Positions 11,001 through 17,765 of a stretch of 64,000 nt of DNA are shown here, piece by piece; within the stretch, counting starts at the first letter, position 1; each line of letters starts with the position of its first letter. A model generated the notes under the pieces. The model worked only from the letters and a program-made list of their open reading frames with translations, had not been told where the DNA came from and searched no databases. The position numbers were made by a program, and so were the translations under genes. Where the stretch lies: assembly GCA_033344775.1 (NCBI GenBank), contig JAWPMT010000004.1, positions 1-64,000 of the forward strand, written 5' to 3'. The stretch comes from Cytophagales bacterium (GTDB lineage: Bacteria > Bacteroidota > Bacteroidia > Cytophagales > Cyclobacteriaceae).

Positions 11001-11929
11001 TCCAGTCAGGCCTTTTTGTCGATTCATTAGCGATCGGAACTTATACCGTAGTTGCTACCAACCGCATCAGTGGTTGCTTCGATACGCAAGAACTTACCGT
11101 AATTGATGAGCGACCAACTATCACAGCTCCTACCCTGACCCTCATCGGAAATGGACGAACCAATTGTCTGTTCCCTGATGGCGAAGCGGTGGCTAATTCT
11201 GGTGGTCTGACCGAAGGGTTTGAATTCCGATGGTATGCCGCTGATGATCCGAATACCTTACTATTCGTCGGAAGTGAAATAACTACGTTGGACACAATCA
11301 CATACGAAGTGGTAGCCTACCATGAAGCTTCGGGTTGCGAGTCCGCGAGGGAACAAATCACGATACCGAATGGTATTACGGACCCAGCATTTACTGTACA
11401 GGTGACACAATCTGTCTGTCTGAGAACAGAAGATGGTTCTACCAACCAGTTCTCAGGTCAGGCCTTTGTAGCCATCGAAGACTTCAATGTATTCGTGGAT
11501 TCTGTGACTTACTTCAATGAAGCAGGTGAAATTATTCTTGCCAGAAGAGGCAGCGAAACACTGATCGATGCAAGTCCTGGAAATTACACCGTGAACTTCA
11601 GAGCCAGCAACGGTTGTGATTACTCCGCTAGCTTCTCCATTGCTGCAGAGATCCAGATTTACAATGGTGTCTCTGCCAACGATGACGGATTCAATGATTT
11701 CTTCCTGATCGATTGTTTGGACTTCTTCGAAAACAATAACGTTCAGATCTTCAACAGAGACGGTGTGAAAGTTTACGAGGTTGATAATTATGACAACAAC
11801 GAACGCAGGTTCAATGGTACGTCAAATGTTGGTTCGGCGCTGAACTTGCCTGCAGGTACATACTTCTACATCATCGATAGAGGAGATGGAAGTGAGCTGA
11901 TACAAGGATTTTTAGAGTTAGTTAGATAA
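2..11929 (+). CDS. Giant T9SS-exported repeat adhesin (SprB-like), 5' end outside the window
   Basis: The frame is open from base 2, so the start lies upstream; more than 3900 residues are visible. Up to about 8440 it consists of long tandem repeats of Ig-like/SprB-type modules. About 11 diverged modules follow, each marked by a Cys near its start (NDTTCTSNSGA, NTICSASNGS, NTSCINPNGS) and a closing segment such as GTYTV or GDYYL. The last ~90 residues (IYNGVSANDDGFNDFF ... GTYFYIIDRGDG) match the gliding-motility-associated C-terminal domain, the type B sorting signal for the type IX secretion system. Known for the family: SprB-type proteins are moved along the cell surface as adhesins or act as large surface or matrix proteins. 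The porP/sprF gene 9 bp downstream fits. Signal peptide and true length are not visible. Confidence 0.9.
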   Translation, partial: NGAVTATVVGVEATYITVSSLSGTISDNQGIVGGTSGTTADVDHAEDITTTSGTVGANAISGLAANNYQVTIVEVDTDCPDTTPSVVNFTVDDITELPVLQISSITDDSSCDDVTPSGAATVNVVDGGAVQSAANFIFNWYSDAAGTIALAGVTFNGAGNGTAGANQISDATEGTYYVRATDNLNPGVGCESDLITITIDQFETIISVADADVTIVDQDDCSPENGSITITQVTLTNEDGTTSTSTTFTDFTFTWSNSGGVVATGNGVNAITGRAADDYTVSIVQDATGCPATTPSEEAFTIEDVTAVPVVQITDLTDDSSCDDLTPSGEVTVNVVDGGAIQTATDFTFAWYAANGTTRLYYIPYDGLAGGSFTIGDNLTFAGAQTATIVSVDGNAIVASALSADITDNETFNNGGGVSAAVNNPTHNITTTGTTGANNVTALIEGTYFVEVTDNTNPGIGCQSDQLEITIDQFETVITVADGDATIQDQEDCSPENGAITINTLTQTAEDGTSPTSTTYADFRFQWAISGGANLFVIPFDNVAVATFEDGETVTINGAVTATVVGVEATYITVSSLSGTISDNQGIVGGTSGTTADVDHAEDITTTSGTVGANAISGLAANNYQVTIVEVDTDCPDTTPSVVNFTVDDITELPVLQISSITDDSSCDDVTPSGAATVNVVDGGAVQSAANFIFNWYSDAAGTIALAGVTFNGAGNGTAGANQISDATEGTYYVRATDNLNPGVGCESDLITITIDQFETIISVADADVTIVDQDDCSPENGSITITQVTLTNEDGTTSTSTTFTDFTFTWSNSGGVVATGNGVNAITGRAADDYTVSIVQDATGCPATTPSEEAFTIEDVTAVPVVQITDLTDDSSCDDLTPSGEVTVNVVDGGAIQTATDFTFAWYAANGTTRLYYIPYDGLAGGSFTIGDNLTFAGAQTATIVSVDGNAIVASALSADITDNETFNNGGGVSAAVNNPTHNITTTGTTGANNVTALIEGTYFVEVTDNTNPGIGCQSDQLEITIDQFETVITVADGDATIQDQEDCSPENGAITINTLTQTAEDGTSPTSTTYADFRFQWAISGGANLFVIPFDNVAVATFEDGETVTINGAVTATVVGVEATYITVSSLSGTISDNQGIVGGTSGTTADVDHAEDITTTSGTVGANAISGLAANNYQVTIVEVDTDCPDTTPSVVNFTVDDITELPVLQISSITDDSSCDDVTPSGAATVNVVDGGAVQSAANFIFNWYSDAAGTIALAGVTFNGAGNGTAGANQISDATEGTYYVRATDNLNPGVGCESDLITITIDQFETIISVADADVTIVDQDDCSPENGSITITQVTLTNEDGTTSTSTTFTDFTFTWSNSGGVVATGNGVNAITGRAADDYTVSIVQDATGCPATTPSEEAFTIEDVTAVPVVQITDLTDDSSCDDLTPSGEVTVNVVDGGAIQTATDFTFAWYAANGTTRLYYIPYDGLAGGSFTIGDNLTFAGAQTATIVSVDGNAIVASALSADITDNETFNNGGGVSAAVNNPTHNITTTGTTGANNVTALIEGTYFVEVTDNTNPGIGCQSDQLEITIDQFETVITVADGDATIQDQEDCSPENGAITINTLTQTAEDGTSPTSTTYADFRFQWAISGGANLFVIPFDNVAVATFEDGETVTINGAVTATVVGVEATYITVSSLSGTISDNQGIVGGTSGTTADVDHAEDITTTSGTVGANAISGLAANNYQVTIVEVDTDCPDTTPSVVNFTVDDITELPVLQISSITDDSSCDDVTPSGAATVNVVDGGAVQSAANFIFNWYSDAAGTIALAGVTFNGAGNGTAGANQISDATEGTYYVRATDNLNPGVGCESDLITITIDQFETIISVADADVTIVDQDDCSPENGSITITQVTLTNEDGTTSTSTTFTDFTFTWSNSGGVVATGNGVNAITGRAADDYTVSIVQDATGCPATTPSEEAFTIEDVTEIPVIQISSITDDSSCDDVTPSGAATVNISDGAGGSETASNYLFNWYESDGTTAIFAIPYDGLTGAFQAGETITIDAGGANITATVISDDGATLFASALSGTISDNETIDGGTSGADAVVNHVLDITTTSGTIGANQIFGLTNGTYFVEATDNTNPGIGCEADQVQIDIDQFETIISVADGDATIQDQEDCSPENGAITINTLTQTAEDGTSPTSTTYADFRFQWAISGGANLFVIPFDNVAVATFEDGETVTINGAVTATVVGVEATYITVSSLSGTISDNQGIVGGTSGTTADVDHAEDITTTSGTVGANAISGLAANNYQVTIVEVDTDCPDTTPSVVNFTVDDITELPVLQISSITDDSSCDDVTPSGAATVNVVDGGAVQSAANFIFNWYSDAAGTIALAGVTFNGAGNGTAGANQISDATEGTYYVRATDNLNPGVGCESDLITITIDQFETIISVADADVTIVDQDDCSPENGSITITQVTLTNEDGTTSTSTTFTDFTFTWSNSGGVVATGNGVNAITGRAADDYTVSIVQDATGCPATTPSEEAFTIEDVTEIPVIQISSITDDSSCDDVTPSGAATVNISDGAGGSETASNYLFNWYESDGTTAIFAIPYDGLTGAFQAGETITIDAGGANITATVISDDGATLFASALSGTISDNETIDGGTSGADAVVNHVLDITTTSGTIGANQIFGLTNGTYFVEATNNTNPGIGCEADQVQIDIDQFETVISVADADVAIVDQEDCSPENGSVTITQLTLTNEDGTTSTSSTFTDFTFTWTNSASATVASGNGVNAITGQPADTYTVSIVQDATGCPATTPSEEAFVIEDVTETPSIQVSSITDDTFCDTDNNGDGTLTIQILQGGSVASATDYSIAWYRGEHTSAPATTDANFLYNDAGDASGANVGTVALNSSDITQLQGLETGDYTVFVSDNVNPNIGCESFRTFTILSDEDIPIINEANIQAAVVNDTTCTSNSGAIVITDADVSTSSGASVTLNDYTATLYNDEELAAASIVETLAAGSGLTSYTFDELAPGDYYLTITGSNSSCESASIRVNIEDLSFNPVISVDNLTANANCGGTAAEGEISISVLESDGAQDSYTFSWVDNASTIVTSTDVNNTSTVQGLSAALSPYVVTVNNTVTGCTTEQSIAITDEASNPIITSFAANNNTICSASNGSFELFSATLDGSEIDSTTLETDYTLNVYSDAGATTLVADGNTANGQLSYDSLSGSTTGTTYYAVLQAATSLCTSDTVEFTIFDNPLNPVIAIDVVQTDSTCSATVGTGILVATGDGQGDDNTNFSFEWFDSDGNSISTNDTLSQVFAGTYQVQVSSANSGCSATASVEIENVPQSPEITDFTVTEATTCNPGNGVLTITGVSIATLDRYRFDFFDTNPLSGSPSAVQSSTNPVFSTAMPGTTYFAVAVDTLTGCSTNAVQVEFGEENVVLPVLQIEDFNNQENCDPGNPNGSITISADGSTDNTIYTFLWTDSDNNVIEANNATASALTAGTYILTATSAATGCAASFTVMIEDQIPPFLLTPTSEANTSCINPNGSTGVTVVPVGSGQANANTVVREAEFYWFSNAADARSDNLANAEHVGETYEGLSAGTYTVIAQDVNDLFCFSEPASVEVLDGTVTPTFAAEVTRNLTVCFEDAPNGFAVIDTMMNIENLDFQWFEGTDITATPIQSGLFVDSLAIGTYTVVATNRISGCFDTQELTVIDERPTITAPTLTLIGNGRTNCLFPDGEAVANSGGLTEGFEFRWYAADDPNTLLFVGSEITTLDTITYEVVAYHEASGCESAREQITIPNGITDPAFTVQVTQSVCLRTEDGSTNQFSGQAFVAIEDFNVFVDSVTYFNEAGEIILARRGSETLIDASPGNYTVNFRASNGCDYSASFSIAAEIQIYNGVSANDDGFNDFFLIDCLDFFENNNVQIFNRDGVKVYEVDNYDNNERRFNGTSNVGSALNLPAGTYFYIIDRGDGSELIQGFLELVR
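5005..8147 (+). repeat. Variant 1680-bp repeats closing the array
   Basis: Unit 5005-6684 follows the 1668-bp repeat until 5924, then switches to a diverged long type 2 module (EIPVIQISSITDDSS) that is 12 bp longer. The next unit repeats it from 6685 to about 8147, after which similarity fades into related but diverged modules. Differences between the two are few: silent changes at 7072 and 7441, ACCGAT to ACAAAT at 8056-8057 (Asp to Asn), and an Ile-to-Val change near 8126. Confidence 0.92.
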
Positions 11930-11938
11930 ATTACAACT

Positions 11939-12898
11939 ATGAAGACATTAAAGTATGGACTGTTGCTTTTGTGTTCCCTGATTATATTAGGGACAGTGGA
12001 GGCGCAACAACGGGCGATTACTTCTACCTACATGTACAATGGGCTGGTCATCAATCCAGCCTATGCAGGTAGCTTAAATGTATTGTCACTGACTGGTGTT
12101 CATCGTGACCAGTGGGTCAATGTGGATGGAGCACCTCAATTTCAGGTATTTACCGGGCATACTTCACTGCTCTCCAATCGGATTGGCGTAGGCCTCACGG
12201 TCTCCAAGGATCAAATTGGTGTCCATGACGATGTGGGTGTTTTCGGTAGTTATGCCTATAAGATCCGAACCAATATCGGTATCCTCGCCATGGGATTGCA
12301 AGCTGGCTTTAACAGCCGGACTTCAGATTTTAGCAACTTGTCGCTGCTCGACAATAATGATCCTTTCTTATTTGGACAACAGAGCAACTTCACTCCAAAC
12401 TTTGGGACTGGGCTATATTTTGCCAATCCTGATTTCTTCTTGGGTGTTTCTGTCCCTTACATCCTGGAAAACCGAGTTTACGATGAACTGGATCTTGGAA
12501 GTTCTAACTTACCACCTGTCGATAAGTCTTTTCTAAATTCACGGGAGAGTCGATATTATTACGTCACTTCAGGAGGAGTAATTCATCTCTCCAGCAAGAT
12601 AAAACTCAACCCCTCTTTCCTGTTACGCATTCAGGAAGAACAAAAAGTCGGTTGGGACATCAACGTGAATGTGATCTTTGATGAAATTGCTTATGTAGGT
12701 ACGAATGTACGACGAGGTGGCGACCTGACATTTCTAGGTCAGCTCATTCTGAATGAGAACTTTAGAATTGGATATGCTTACGATGCTATTACCAATAACC
12801 TCAACGACTACTCCGCTGGTAGCCATGAGATCATGGTGAATTATCGCATCAAATTGAGGAATTATAAGAAAGATCCCGGTTGCCCGGTATATTTCTAA
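11939..12898 (+). CDS. Type IX secretion system membrane protein, PorP/SprF family
   Basis: This 319-residue protein has a signal peptide (LLLLCSLIILGTVEAQ) and the family opening YMYNGLVINPAYAGS, followed by alternating beta-barrel-like strands (HRDQWVNVDGAPQFQ, GVGLTVSKDQIGVHDD). Members are outer-membrane proteins; SprF is needed for secretion of SprB in Flavobacterium, and PorP/SprF genes commonly sit next to genes for type B CTD proteins. Here it starts 9 bp after the giant adhesin, so the two are surely co-transcribed and this is inferred to be its dedicated export or anchoring partner. Length is usual for the family. It ends 2 bp before the convergent gene. Confidence 0.93.
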   Translation: MKTLKYGLLLLCSLIILGTVEAQQRAITSTYMYNGLVINPAYAGSLNVLSLTGVHRDQWVNVDGAPQFQVFTGHTSLLSNRIGVGLTVSKDQIGVHDDVGVFGSYAYKIRTNIGILAMGLQAGFNSRTSDFSNLSLLDNNDPFLFGQQSNFTPNFGTGLYFANPDFFLGVSVPYILENRVYDELDLGSSNLPPVDKSFLNSRESRYYYVTSGGVIHLSSKIKLNPSFLLRIQEEQKVGWDINVNVIFDEIAYVGTNVRRGGDLTFLGQLILNENFRIGYAYDAITNNLNDYSAGSHEIMVNYRIKLRNYKKDPGCPVYF

Positions 12899-12900
12899 TC

Positions 12901-13248
12901 TTATTTCTCTTTCGACTTACTCAAATCCGATAACATTGAATTGGTAATTGAAAGTAGGATGCTGAAAATCAGTGCCCACCAAAATCCGTCTACCTGAAAA
13001 CCCGGTACCAGTCCATCCGCCATTAATATGATGATTGCATTGATGACCAATAAAAACAGGCCCAGTGTAAAAAAGGTTAGCGGTATGGTGAATATGATCA
13101 GGATAGGCTTTACCAATCCATTAAGAATGGATAAAACAATAGCCAGAATAAATGCTGCAATAAAGTCCTCCACGTATACCCCTGGCAACAGGTAAGATAC
13201 GATGATCACAGCAACGGAGGACAGGATCATTTTTAAGAAAAAATTCAT
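12901..13248 (-). CDS. Phage-holin-like family membrane protein (YvlD type)
   Basis: About 115 residues with four hydrophobic segments (ILSSVAVIIVSYLLPGV, FIAAFILAIVLSILNGL, FFTLGLFLLVINAIIIL, FWWALIFSILLSI) and the family signature VKPILIIFTIPLTFFTLG. This is the widespread YvlD/holin-4-like family; the name comes from similarity to a mycobacteriophage protein, and its role in bacteria is unknown. The longest frame begins at 13290 inside the upstream carbonic anhydrase gene. I chose ATG 13248 because it lies 16 bp after that gene's stop and starts directly before the first membrane helix. Probably co-transcribed with the carbonic anhydrase gene. No sign of a prophage around it. Confidence 0.85.
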   Translation of the reverse strand: MNFFLKMILSSVAVIIVSYLLPGVYVEDFIAAFILAIVLSILNGLVKPILIIFTIPLTFFTLGLFLLVINAIIILMADGLVPGFQVDGFWWALIFSILLSITNSMLSDLSKSKEK

Positions 13249-13264
13249 AAAGCTATAGTTAGTA

Positions 13265-13780
13265 TTAATCTTCTTGAAACCAGCTGGCATAGCGAACGTA
13301 ATTGTTGGCTATCCGCTTCATCATCGAGCGATTCTTTTCATCAATCTTTTTGACCTGTTTTGCAGGAACACCTGCGTAAATAGAATTTTCTTCTACAATC
13401 GTACCTTCCAGCACTACCGCTCCTGCCGCGATGATTGCACCCTTTTTCACAACAGCATTGTCCATCACGATGGCCCCCATACCAACCAACGTTTCATCCT
13501 CCAGCGTACATCCATGGATGATGGCATTGTGCCCTACCGTTACATTATCCCCGATGGTAGTTCCAGCCTGTTCATAGGTCCCATGGACCGTTGCATTATC
13601 CTGAATATTCGAGTTATTTCCAATCCGAATGAAGTTTACATCCCCCCTAACCACCGCACTAAACCACACCGTGCATTTGTCTCCCATGGTAATGTCTCCA
13701 ACCAATACCGCATTCTCTGCAAACCAACAATCTTCTCCGTGACTGGGTGAAAACCCCCGCACTTCTTTTACAATAGCCAT
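13265..13780 (-). CDS. Gamma carbonic anhydrase family protein (YrdA/PaaY type)
   Basis: A 171-residue left-handed beta-helix protein with hexapeptide repeats (VGDITMGDKCTVWFSAVVRGD, in part), RIGNNSNIQDNATVHG, TIGDNVTVGHNAIIHGC, VGMGAIVMDN and GAIIAAGAVVLEG. The His residues in ATVHG, VGHNAIIHG are the usual metal ligands of this family, which forms trimers. Members are called gamma carbonic anhydrases, but many YrdA/PaaY-type proteins have weak or different activities, so the substrate is open. The C-terminal segment RIANNYVRYASWF is typical. First gene of a minus-strand pair with the holin-like protein, divergent from the lipoprotein at 13847. Confidence 0.9.
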   Translation of the reverse strand: MAIVKEVRGFSPSHGEDCWFAENAVLVGDITMGDKCTVWFSAVVRGDVNFIRIGNNSNIQDNATVHGTYEQAGTTIGDNVTVGHNAIIHGCTLEDETLVGMGAIVMDNAVVKKGAIIAAGAVVLEGTIVEENSIYAGVPAKQVKKIDEKNRSMMKRIANNYVRYASWFQED

Positions 13781-13846
13781 CTACTCTTTTTCCATAAACA
13801 TAACTTTAATTTGCAGCTTTTTAAATCAATTCATTGTCATTTTCGA

Positions 13847-14416
13847 ATGTTCAAGCACTTTGTTCTCCTTGGTTCCATAGTTATTGCACTCCAGGGCTGC
13901 CTATCCAATACCGAAAAAACCGCGCCTCAGAAAGCAAGCACTATGATGCAGAAGTTTAAACTGGACAGTATTAGATCTGTGGCGACCATTATCACCAACA
14001 ATGGCGAGGGTCTGATGGATACCAGAAGACGTATTTCTTCAGGGATTTATCAATTGGACACCAATAAGATCATCCGTTCCATCAACCTCTCCGTGGAAGA
14101 ATTACTCATCAATGACCTGAATCATCACTTGGTCATTGACATGATGAATATGGAACCCTGGGATAGTACAAGCCAAACTCCTTTGAAAGTTGATAGTGCT
14201 TTTTACCTTTCTGAGGTCTCACATGTTGCCTTATCAAAAATTACTCTCGGGGATGTGACCAATGAAATACTTTTCCCCGTTTGGGTCCATCAAGATTCAT
14301 TGACCTCTTTCATAGAAGGGAAAACTACGTTGGCATTAAAAAATTGGGGGCTTGACCTTCCGGAAAACCATCAATTATACCTGGGATTATCTCTTTTCAC
14401 CCTTTCTGAAAATTGA
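13847..14416 (+). CDS. Putative lipoprotein, distantly YceI-like
   Basis: A predicted lipoprotein of 189 residues: from ATG 13847 it begins with a signal peptide ending IVIALQGC (lipid Cys at 18). The longer TTG start at 13811 would place 12 hydrophilic residues before the signal, so it was rejected. The body shows beta-strand-like repeats; SKITLGDVTNEILFPVWV followed by FIEGKTTLALKNWGLDLP resembles the end of YceI lipid-binding lipocalin-like proteins, which is only a guess. It lies 9 bp upstream of the promoter of the miaB operon. Confidence 0.7.
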   Translation: MFKHFVLLGSIVIALQGCLSNTEKTAPQKASTMMQKFKLDSIRSVATIITNNGEGLMDTRRRISSGIYQLDTNKIIRSINLSVEELLINDLNHHLVIDMMNMEPWDSTSQTPLKVDSAFYLSEVSHVALSKITLGDVTNEILFPVWVHQDSLTSFIEGKTTLALKNWGLDLPENHQLYLGLSLFTLSEN

Positions 14417-14425
14417 GCCTGACAT

Positions 14426-14459
14426 TTTGTCACGATTCTGCCACTAGGAATTATCTTTG
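14426..14459 (+). promoter_or_regulatory. Bacteroidota-type promoter of the miaB operon
   Basis: TTTG at 14426-14429, 22-bp spacer, TATCTTTG at 14452-14459, which matches the TTTG-N19-23-TAnnTTTG consensus of Bacteroidota housekeeping promoters exactly. Transcription would begin near 14463, which rules out the TTG start at 14457 and leaves ATG 14475. Confidence 0.75.
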
Positions 14460-14474
14460 CACGCAAATCGGATC

Positions 14475-15932
14475 ATGATGGAAGGCGTAATTGAGGATAT
14501 CTCGATATTGAAGGAAGAACAAGAAGAATCTTGTGAAGTAAAAGTTACCAAAGACGAACAAAATCATCAAGGGAGGAAGCTATACATCGAAAGCTATGGC
14601 TGTCAAATGAATTTCTCTGATAGTGAGATCGTTACGTCCATTCTACAAAAGGATGGATTTGGTACAACATCGAATTTTGAAGAAGCAGATGTGATCCTTC
14701 TCAACACTTGCTCAATAAGAGAAAAGGCAGAATTAACCGTAAGAAAAAGGCTCAATCAATTCAACAAGATCAAACAAGATCGACCCGAAATCACCGTGGG
14801 TGTGCTGGGCTGCATGGCCGAAAGACTTAAAGCGCAACTGCTGGAAGAGGAAAAAATAGTGGATCTGGTGGCCGGACCTGATGCTTATCGTGACCTACCT
14901 AACCTGGTCAGCGAAGCTGCGTCGGGAAATAAAGGCGTCAATACATTCTTGTCCAGAGATGAGACTTACGCCGACATCTCCCCTGTACGATTGAATTCCA
15001 ATGGTGTAACTGCTTTCATCTCGATCATGAGAGGCTGTGACAACATGTGTTCATTCTGCGTCGTACCTTTCACAAGAGGTCGTGAAAGAAGCCGTGACCC
15101 ACACTCTATCGTAGCAGAAGCGCAACAATTGTTTGATGCCGGATATAGAGAAGTAACGCTTCTTGGTCAAAATGTAGACTCCTATAAATGGTCCGCAGTA
15201 GAAAACAACAAAGCTCGTCTGAATAAGGCGGGAATCGAAGAAGTCATCAATTTTGCCGGCTTATTGGAAATGGTGGCCAAAGTAGACCCTCAACTTCGTG
15301 TAAGGTTTTCTACTTCTCATCCAAAAGACATCACTGATGATGTACTGCACACGATGAAGCAGTACAATAATATCTGCAAATACATCCATTTGCCTGCTCA
15401 AAGTGGCAACTCTCGCGTACTTGAACTCATGAACCGTACCTACAGTAGGGAATGGTACCTGGACCGTGTAGCAGCGATCCGTCGAATTCTTGGCGAAGAT
15501 TGTGGGATCAGTTCTGATATGATTGCGGGCTTCTGTACAGAAACTGAGAAAGAACATCAGGAAACCCTGAGCTTGATGGACATTGTCAAATATGACTTTT
15601 CTTACATGTTCTATTACTCGGAACGTCCGGGAACACTAGCAGCGAAAAAATACGAAGACGACATTCCTCTTGATGTTAAGAAAAGAAGATTGAGCGAGAT
15701 CATTGCTCGTCAACAGGAAATTTCTCTTAAACGAAATCAAAGAGATATCGGTAAAGTATTTGAAGTATTGATTGAAGGTAAAAGCAAGCGCTCCGATCAG
15801 CAATTGCAAGGAAGAAACTCCGCCAATAAAGTAGTCATTTTTGATGATCCCGGACTGGAGAAAGGCACTTATGCCAAAGTGAAAGTGACTGATTGTACGG
15901 CTGCTACCCTTTTGGGTGAACTCGTAAATTGA
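14475..15932 (+). CDS. miaB: tRNA-2-methylthio-N6-dimethylallyladenosine synthase
   Basis: This radical-SAM methylthiotransferase adds the 2-methylthio group to i6A37 of tRNAs reading UNN codons. An N-terminal MTTase domain starts with [15 protein letters not shown] and carries the Cys ligands of the auxiliary cluster ([25 protein letters not shown]). The radical-SAM core has [19 protein letters not shown] with its CxxxCxxC motif, and a C-terminal TRAM domain ([19 protein letters not shown]). The subgroup-specific RGRERSR and length of 485 residues fit MiaB rather than MtaB or RimO. First gene of an operon; the sigma-54 activator begins 1 bp after its stop. Confidence 0.97.
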   Translation: MMEGVIEDISILKEEQEESCEVKVTKDEQNHQGRKLYIESYGCQMNFSDSEIVTSILQKDGFGTTSNFEEADVILLNTCSIREKAELTVRKRLNQFNKIKQDRPEITVGVLGCMAERLKAQLLEEEKIVDLVAGPDAYRDLPNLVSEAASGNKGVNTFLSRDETYADISPVRLNSNGVTAFISIMRGCDNMCSFCVVPFTRGRERSRDPHSIVAEAQQLFDAGYREVTLLGQNVDSYKWSAVENNKARLNKAGIEEVINFAGLLEMVAKVDPQLRVRFSTSHPKDITDDVLHTMKQYNNICKYIHLPAQSGNSRVLELMNRTYSREWYLDRVAAIRRILGEDCGISSDMIAGFCTETEKEHQETLSLMDIVKYDFSYMFYYSERPGTLAAKKYEDDIPLDVKKRRLSEIIARQQEISLKRNQRDIGKVFEVLIEGKSKRSDQQLQGRNSANKVVIFDDPGLEKGTYAKVKVTDCTAATLLGELVN

Positions 15933-15933
15933 T

Positions 15934-17220
15934 ATGGAATACAAGGTCAACGCCGAAATACAATCCATCAAACAACGATTCGAAATCGTTGGCATTTCAT
16001 CCTTGCTGAACAATGCCATTCGAGTGGCCATGCAAGTGGCTCCTACGGATATGAGTGTGCTCATACAAGGAGAAAGTGGTGCTGGAAAAGAGTCTTTTTC
16101 CAAGATCATTCACAGCTTGTCTCACCGCAAGCACGGCCAATTCATTGCTATCAATTGTGGAGCTATCCCGGAAGGTACAATTGATTCAGAGCTTTTTGGA
16201 CATGAAAAAGGGTCTTTTACCGGAGCTACCGATACCAGAAAAGGATATTTCGAAGTAACCAACGGGGGTACCATCTTCCTTGATGAAATCGGCGAAATGC
16301 CCTTATCCACTCAAGCCCGATTGCTTCGTGTATTAGAAAATGGTGAATTCATCAAAGTCGGCTCTTCTAAAGTTCAGAAGACCGATGTACGTGTAATTGC
16401 AGCGACCAACGTGGAGTTGCAGAGTGCTATCCATAAAGGGAAATTCAGAGAAGACCTCTACTACCGATTGAGTACAGTTCCGATCAAAGTCCCAGCACTC
16501 AGAGAACGCGGTGACGATGTTTTGCTACTATTTAAAAAGTTTGCTTCAGACTTTTCTGAAACCTACAAAACGAAACCGGTTTTCCTTAACGATGATGCCA
16601 AACTCATCTTAAAAGCCTTCCGGTTTCCGGGAAATATCCGACAGCTTAAAAACCTGGTGGAGCAGATCAGTGTTCTTGAATTGGAGCGGGAAATCACTGC
16701 AGACAAGCTTCGGGATTACCTTCCCAAGGATCAAAGCAACCTCCCTGCGGTGCTGGAACAAGCCAAAGGCGAAGAAAACTATTCTGAAAGAGACCTACTC
16801 TACAAAGTATTGTTTGACATGAAAAAAGACATGTCAGACATGAAAAAATTGATTCTGCAATTGCTGCAGGACAACCCTTCAAGTAGTGAAATCTTACAGG
16901 AACATCAACACCTGTTCAATGGTGTTTCTCCTACTGCCACACCATCCGTAACCGCACCGAGTACTCCACCAGAAGTAAGTACACCTTTGCTGATTGAGTC
17001 TAAAACCGAGGACGAGGACGATTACGAAGACATTATCGAGGACATTGTGCACCTGCCCCATGAGGAAGACACACTTTCTTTGGAGAAAAAAGAAAAGGAA
17101 TTGATTATAAAAGCGTTAAAGAAAAACAACAATAAACGAAAGTACGCTGCTCGGGATCTTGGCATTTCAGAGCGCACACTTTATCGCAAAATCAAGCAAT
17201 ATGAAATTGAAAGCCTCTAA
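15934..17220 (+). CDS. Sigma-54-dependent transcriptional activator, Fis family, without sensor domain
   Basis: The AAA+ domain starts almost at the N-terminus, with Walker A GESGAGKE at 46-53, the sigma-54 contact loop GSFTGA at 93-98, Walker B GGTIFLDEIGEMP and the arginine-finger region FREDLYYRLSTVPIKVPALRERGDD (in part). After an acidic, Pro/Thr-rich linker (about 280-375) comes a Fis-type helix-turn-helix (KRKYAARDLGISERTLYRKI). There is no receiver, GAF or PAS domain, so activity is probably set by expression level or a partner. It is translationally coupled to miaB and overlaps lptE by 20 bp. Target promoters are unknown; a candidate lies upstream of groES. Confidence 0.93.
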   Translation: MEYKVNAEIQSIKQRFEIVGISSLLNNAIRVAMQVAPTDMSVLIQGESGAGKESFSKIIHSLSHRKHGQFIAINCGAIPEGTIDSELFGHEKGSFTGATDTRKGYFEVTNGGTIFLDEIGEMPLSTQARLLRVLENGEFIKVGSSKVQKTDVRVIAATNVELQSAIHKGKFREDLYYRLSTVPIKVPALRERGDDVLLLFKKFASDFSETYKTKPVFLNDDAKLILKAFRFPGNIRQLKNLVEQISVLELEREITADKLRDYLPKDQSNLPAVLEQAKGEENYSERDLLYKVLFDMKKDMSDMKKLILQLLQDNPSSSEILQEHQHLFNGVSPTATPSVTAPSTPPEVSTPLLIESKTEDEDDYEDIIEDIVHLPHEEDTLSLEKKEKELIIKALKKNNNKRKYAARDLGISERTLYRKIKQYEIESL

Positions 17221-17725
17221 TTTATTCCTGATCTCGCTCTTATTTCCGCTTCTTGGATGCGGCGTTTATGGATTTACGGGTGCCTCTATTTCCCCAGACA
17301 CCAAGACCATCTCTATCCAGACATTCTATAATAACGCAGTGCTTGGTCCCTCTAATATGAGTGTATTATTCACTGAACGGATCAAAGATTACTACCAGCA
17401 AAATACAAACCTGGCATTGGTCGATGATAATGGAGACCTTCAATTAGATGGTTACATTGCTGATTATAAGATCACTCCTGTGGCGGCGAACGCAGCCGGA
17501 AGATCATCAGGACAGGACCTATCAACGCTTTCACGCGTTACCATCACTGTCTTTGCGACTTATGTCAATGTCAATGATGACACCTTTGATTTTGAAAAGC
17601 GCTTCTCTTTTTTCGTGGACTTTGACCAAAATCTGGATCTAAGTGCTAACGAGCAAGGCTTTGTCGAAGAAATATTTGATCAGATCGTGATCGATATCTT
17701 TAACGCCTCCGTGGCGAATTGGTAA
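17201..17725 (+). CDS. lptE: LPS-assembly lipoprotein LptE (Bacteroidota type)
   Basis: This is a 174-residue outer-membrane lipoprotein with a signal peptide ending LLFPLLGC (lipid Cys at 20), then GVYGFTGASISPDTKTISI, the typical Bacteroidota LptE opening. LptE plugs and assists the LptD barrel that places lipopolysaccharide in the outer leaflet. The start at ATG 17201 lies inside the end of the sigma-54 activator gene (20-bp overlap); the longer frame from 17159 has no signal peptide at its start. Position between the activator and secG follows the common Bacteroidota gene order and supports the call. Confidence 0.9.
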   Translation: MKLKASNLFLISLLFPLLGCGVYGFTGASISPDTKTISIQTFYNNAVLGPSNMSVLFTERIKDYYQQNTNLALVDDNGDLQLDGYIADYKITPVAANAAGRSSGQDLSTLSRVTITVFATYVNVNDDTFDFEKRFSFFVDFDQNLDLSANEQGFVEEIFDQIVIDIFNASVANW

Positions 17726-17765
17726 TTTTTTATATCTTTAGATTTTGAATTATTGACCTTTTCGT

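Noticed and set aside
12901-13248. Prophage lysis module, because of the holin-like protein
   Set aside because: The family is common in bacterial chromosomes and no other phage gene is near.
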